A stretch of 64,000 nucleotides of DNA from Tyto alba (Eukaryota; Chordata; Aves; Strigiformes; Tytonidae), in assembly GCF_018691265.1 (NCBI RefSeq), contig NW_024881313.1, forward strand, positions 13,651,001 to 13,715,000, written 5' to 3'. This document shows, in pieces, positions 55,401-61,400 of the stretch. A program made the translations under genes and the position numbers. The notes beneath the pieces were generated by a model that worked only from the letters and a program-made list of their open reading frames with translations, had not been told where the DNA came from and did not search any database. Numbering within the stretch: position 1 is the first letter of the stretch; every line of letters starts with the position of its first letter.

Positions 55401-58400
55401 ACTTGCCCCTCTCTCCTAGTTAGAATGCTCCCTCTGCAGGCACAGCCATTTCTACAGCTTTTCTGAGTGCAAAAACAAGTACAATGAAGAATTTTTATAA
55501 TTAAATTTTTTATTTTGCCAAGAAATACAATTTCTTCTTGTCTCTGTTGTTAATATATTGGATGATCAATAGCTTATCAGAACATTTATTTCTTTTGCAC
55601 TTGCCTGCACAGGCATATGTTTAGGGACATTTGCTAAACCTGATTCAGAATTTTCTGTATCTGTAATTTATCAGTTACAGATTTTTTTTTTTCTTTTCAA
55701 ACTGATGGGAGTGATCATGTGCTGAATGTGTGCCTATTCCCTCATTTTTACAACTATGGACTGAGGAAAATAAAACTGCTTCTTATGTCCCCATACCAGT
55801 AATGTCCCCTGACGCCCTGCACGAGGGGCAGCACCAGTCTGGGAATTGCCCGTGTTCCCCCTGGCCAGCTGGCTGCTGCCTTCTCTCTGCCCGCTGGTTA
55901 AGGGCTCAGCCCCCTCTGGGTTTTTTTTTCCCCACTGAAAGCATAAATTGAATCTCTCTCCTTTAACCAGCCTCCAATTATCACCAAAACTGTAAAAAAA
56001 AATCATATTCTCAAGGTCTCTAAATTTCTGATTGCTTTGGCTGAAATCAACTGATGAGTTCAAAATATACTGGGAGATAAAGGAGGGCTAACACAGACAA
56101 GCAGAAACACAGGCAGAGTATCACTTAAGCCTTATTTCCTTAAGAAATCAAACTAAACATATATGCATTAAGGATTTTTAAGAAACCAGAGAAAGGGCTG
56201 TTCTTTTTGTTCTTCTATATGAATGCTATTAAAAATAAGTTAGTTTTCATAAACACATTAGTTTGGAAGTTCTGGAAATTAAACGTCTAGTTTCAGAACA
56301 AGCACAGTATCAATAAAGGGCATGATCACTGTTGTGTCCCACTAGTAAGCTCCCTGTCCATCCTGGTAAGCCCCTGAACAATGTGATGGAAAAATGGTGT
56401 TGTTTCCAAATGAGTTTGCTTTTCCTTTTTTTCTGTAGCTAATAAGTTTGCAAATTAGAGTCCTAATTCTGTTGGTGATTTTGATTACGTGGACCTTTGC
56501 TTGGGGAATAATGTTCTTCACCTAGAGCTTAAATATTGTGGTGCCTGCATTTTGGGCTTTTTAAAATACCTATTTATAAAGTAACTGTTTATGTGTGTGA
56601 CATTTGTTTTGGTTTTCAAACTCAATAGTTTGACTGCTTCGTAAGCGGATGAAAGATGTAACAGTTAATAGGTGATAAATTACTGACATTTCTGTGACTA
56701 TTTTCAGGGAGACCATGGACTAAGAGGTTATCCTGGGCCCCCAGGTCCACCGGGACCTGGAACGGTTGGTCCCCAGGTTGGTCCAGTGTTGTGTTGAAGC
56801 TTTTGTGCTCTTTTGTGATGTAAGCTGCCAGCTGCTGATCTCTCAGGCACCAAAATGTCTTCAGCAGTTATTGATTTACATTGGTGCAACTGCATCAGAA
56901 AGCAAGCACGAAAACCTGATAACTAACTATACACTAACCATACACTTCTACCAGCCAGATTAGGGAGGAATGCTAACTGGATGAAAATTGCATTTGCAGC
57001 TAGACTTCATGAGATTACAGCTGGAAATTGAACAGAACTATCAGGCTGATAAATTAGTTAAGTGATGCATTTCTTCTGTTCATGTCTATTCTGTTTCCAA
57101 AAGATTATTTTGTGGTGGAAAATATATTAAAAGTGAATTTATTAGTCACAATTTTTTGCTCAATGAAATTGAATCCAATGAATTTAATTAGTAAAAACAT
57201 TAGGAATGAAACATGAAAACAAAAGGTTAATTCTGTAAGCAGCCAGAATGCAACTTCTGGGCATTTTTTTCCTCCCTCCACTAAAGTGATTTATAATTCA
57301 AAAAAGAAATACTGGTAAGAAAAGAAATTAAATGCATGCCTGGATTTCTTTATTATAGGTGTGTCCATCAATTATTTGAACAAAGGCAATGAGGAGAAAC
57401 ATTGTATGCATTTCTCCACTTTAACCTAAAAATAGCTTTGCAGCTTTTTCTGTGATTTCTTAGCAGAGATTAACAGAAGTCTCCACCATTTTGAATAGAC
57501 TAGTATCTGAGTGGAGAAACAATGTTATTACCAACTTGTAACAAAAATGCAATGAGCGACAGAGCATGAATATTTTTCCCAGGAGGTATGTCTGACTTTG
57601 TCTTGCTTTCTGAAAGCTGCAGCAGTGTCAGTACCTTGGTAAATCACACAGATACAATCTGTTTAAAAAAGTAAGTTTGGAATGACTACAGATCCTACAA
57701 ATACGTGAGACTATGTGCTGCTTCCACAAAGCCTTTAAGAACATACTTTACTGAAAACATACTTTACTGTATTCTTTCTTTTCTCCTTCCTATATAACTC
57801 TGTTCTCTGGGGGGAAACAATATTTTGTTTTCAAGGGTGAGGACCTGCTTGTAACATCTAGTTCTTGAGATAAGCTATTTAGCACAGTGTTTTCTGTGAA
57901 CCCCTGCTCATAAATAGATTAACACTATTTTTCACAAAAGATTCTGTTAAAGTTTGTGGCAAATTTTTTTGTCTACACAGATGGGATTGATGACTTTTCA
58001 AACATCAGTACTATCTAGAAGTTACATATTTAGAGCTATATAGTCCTATTTAATAATGACCAAGTTTTGATGTACTTTCTGCCTAAATATTCAACATATG
58101 CAAAATGTAGGTAATTTACATACCACTGTATGAATTCCATTTACTGTATTGGAGGATGGTGGTTATTTATTATAAGATAGTAATCAAAAATCCAACCTGA
58201 ATTCTACAGAAACTTTTATGAAGCTTGGCTAGATTTCAAAAGCTAAAAAAAAAAAAAAAAAAAAAAAGGAAAAAAAAAGGAAAGCCAAACATTTCATTTT
58301 GATGTAATCAAAGGGATATGCTTCACTTTGTCACTTTGAAATGTTAGATTAGCCTGCCTCCAAAGCAGCACAAGGGTTTTACCTGGCTTTGACTGCAACA

Positions 58401-61400
58401 ACACAAATCAGCAGGTGCTGCTTTGGCTTTTCTCTCTTCCCCACCCACTTACAATTTTCTGAATAACTGGTACTCCCAGAGACTGTGGCACCACAGGGCC
58501 TTGGCATATATGCATGGAGCACAAGAACTAGCTAACATGCCTGGCAGGTTTACTCACACTGGGTTATATTGCTCTGGTCTTTTGTGCCTCTACTGTTGTG
58601 CCTCCCTTGTGTGGAGTGGTGGGACAAAGCTGCTGTATAATGATGGTTTCTGTTGGTTTCTACATGGCAAAAAACTGTGAAAAATATCACACTGTGACAT
58701 GGGCAAATTTTATTCTTTAATTATTGTCAGCTTAATTGTTCATTTGCTTTCCTGTGAATTTAACAATGATAATTACTAAGGCCCACAGTGAGAAACCATA
58801 AGCCAAAGAAGAATCAGAACTAGAGTATTTGACAGTTTTACTTTTTGCTTGCAGTGACTTTGAGATGACTGATTTACCTCCTAAATCTTCCTTTTTTGGC
58901 CCTTTAACTATTACAGGGCTTTAAGGGACAGAAAGGCGAGCTTGGTCCACGTGGCCCCAATGGTCTCAGCATACAAGGAAACAAGGTAATTCAGTTTAAT
59001 GCGATATCTGTCCAGTTTCTTATCAAAACTGTCTCTTAAGGAGATTCATTGTCTGTTTTTCTCTTTGCTGCTGAGTCAGTGAACTTCTGCAAATACTCAT
59101 TGTGTATTTAAGTTTCTTGTTCATAAGGTATGTAATATTTACTTTAACTGTTGAGGTTTCAGTATTGGTGGCACCCGATTGCTCTCCTGTTTTTATTGTC
59201 ACTGGAAATATATTTAACCTGTGACGCAAGTCTAATCTCTGCCGCATCTTACTGATTTACTTAGATTTAAAAGACACTTCAAAGAAAACATCCAGGTTTT
59301 TCTCTGGATACCCTTATATGAGACAGAAGCAGAGATCTACCATGTCAAAATAAGTTAAACAACACATACAGAAATATAAAAGAAATTCGCCAGTCTCCCA
59401 CATACTCTGTATCACGTTTTTACTCATGTAGTTCCACTGTAACCACACCTTCTCTCCTTATAAGGAGAAACACAAACACGGCAACATATTCTGAATATTC
59501 AAAGTAAATAAATTGCCTTGTCATAAATGTGTGGAAGAAAATTATTAGAACTGGAGACTCTAGTGGAGAACAACCCAAGTCTTAAACTGGTGTGCTTAAA
59601 GTTGAGCATTTGATTGAATATTTCCCTGGATCAGGAGGATTGTGCTCAGCTCTCCAACTCCAGGTTATCAAACCACCAGTGATCCAGGAAGAGGAGCACT
59701 GGTTTAGTCAGGTTAGGAAAGGTGCCTCTCTATACTGCAGTTGGCTGTAGACATTAAAGCCAACAGGGAATTAATTGACAAAATAGGTTTTCATTGGAAA
59801 ATAGTGACATGCATGCTGAAACAACAACAAAAAATCATTAAAATCTACCTTGTTGGCAAAATGTTTGAGAGCAGAACCTTTCTTTGGTTCAGCATGGAAT
59901 TACTTCATACAAGCTTTACCAGAAAAACACAAATTCCTTCTGAATTTGTTTTGTTCAGTACTTGCTCTGATTCCAGCTTCAATGTCTTCTATTTTTATAT
60001 TCATGTTCAATAATATCCCTTTCTATACTGCAGAGAGCTCTTCCTTTTTTCACTGTGAGGTGTTTCACAGCATAAAAGCATACTTTACTGTGTTCTTTCT
60101 TTTCTCCTTATTGTATAATTCTAACAGATTGTGATTTATCTCATCTCAGAATTTGCCTAGACAGAGATCTCTACATGGTTAGATTCATGACTGTCTAGAC
60201 CTTTGGTTCTGATCTGTTTGCAGTTTTCTCTATATTATTTGTTATCAGGAACCACAAAGCTAGTACATATTTTAATGTAAGAGCATAAATGACTTCTTTT
60301 CTTTTCTTGCTTTGCTGGGTAAATCTCTGAAAGCTCTGCTCTATTCTTGTGGAAAACAGAAAAATTTCTACCATCTCAGTATTCCATGGTATTGGAAAAC
60401 TATTTCCTGCCTGGTTTTTATAGACATTTCTGATGTGTTTCCAAAATCCAATTCTTTGGAAATATCTTTGTTAATTCTATGGGTACGTGAGGTTATTTAT
60501 AAAAGCACAGTTGCCATTCTGAACAGAAATGTTTCAGCAATCAAATGCATCTGATGATACATGTAAAAAATATACAGATTAGATAATATTTTTTCTGTTC
60601 CTGAAAAAAGGATAAAGGTTAGTCAAAATATGCTCAGTGTGTATGCATACATCTTGGTCTCTGTCTCTCTCAATGTACACTGAGTTTTAGATATTATGTT
60701 GCCACTGCTGTGAATAAGTATCTGAAGCATATTTTAGAGGTGTAGAGAATTTGGTTTCATCATGGACGTTTTCCAGTGGAAGAACATGGTCCAGTGACAC
60801 ACACTGCCAGACGAAGGCATGTTTGTGATGTAAGGATATGGAATTTAGGGATGTAGGAAAGTAACATGTGCTCTGGCTATGGAAGCACTTTGTCTTTGGG
60901 TTTGAAACCAAAACTGTAATGATGTGGTGGATCAAACTCAGCTGGTGTTGTTTCTATAGCATTCCACAGGTTGTGTAGGTACAGTCTTGAAATTCAAATT
61001 TTCTTCCCTTAATAATATCCTTTTTTAAACTATGATTATTTTCATATAATTCTTTGGAACTTATTTCTGAACAACTTTTTCAATCAGGTAGTACCTATTT
61101 CCTCCATACGCTGATGCTTGTTGAGCTTCTGTCTCTTTGGTCCTTCTATCTCTTCACAGCCATGTCAAGCTTCATTCTTTTTGGACACTCTTCATCAGCT
61201 TACTGTAGCTACATCAGCTACTATATTCCTGCATTTGAACTATCAGTAGCACTCAAAGTATTTTGTCTTTACATATACATAGAGCTCAGTCTGCCTATGG
61301 TAAGAACAGAATGTCAAAAATGAGATGGTTTTCGAGTAGCTTTATGTTGATAGCTACATTCACAGGTCTTCTTTTTTTATGCTTGGTTTCCTTTCAAAAC

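Larger units (their letters stand above)
49033..56707 (+). other. COL28A1: Intron 24 (7.7 kb)
   Basis: AT-rich. It contains an (AAAAC)n tract at about 49524-49555, a 17-nt tandem duplication at 51915-51948, and GC-richer patches at about 51650-51860 and 55790-55930. No exon fitting the collagen frame was found. Confidence 0.85.
56777..58916 (+). other. COL28A1: Intron 25
   Basis: 2,140 nt, with an A23 run (58245-58267) and the first copy of a short dispersed repeat (57754-57800). Confidence 0.88.
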
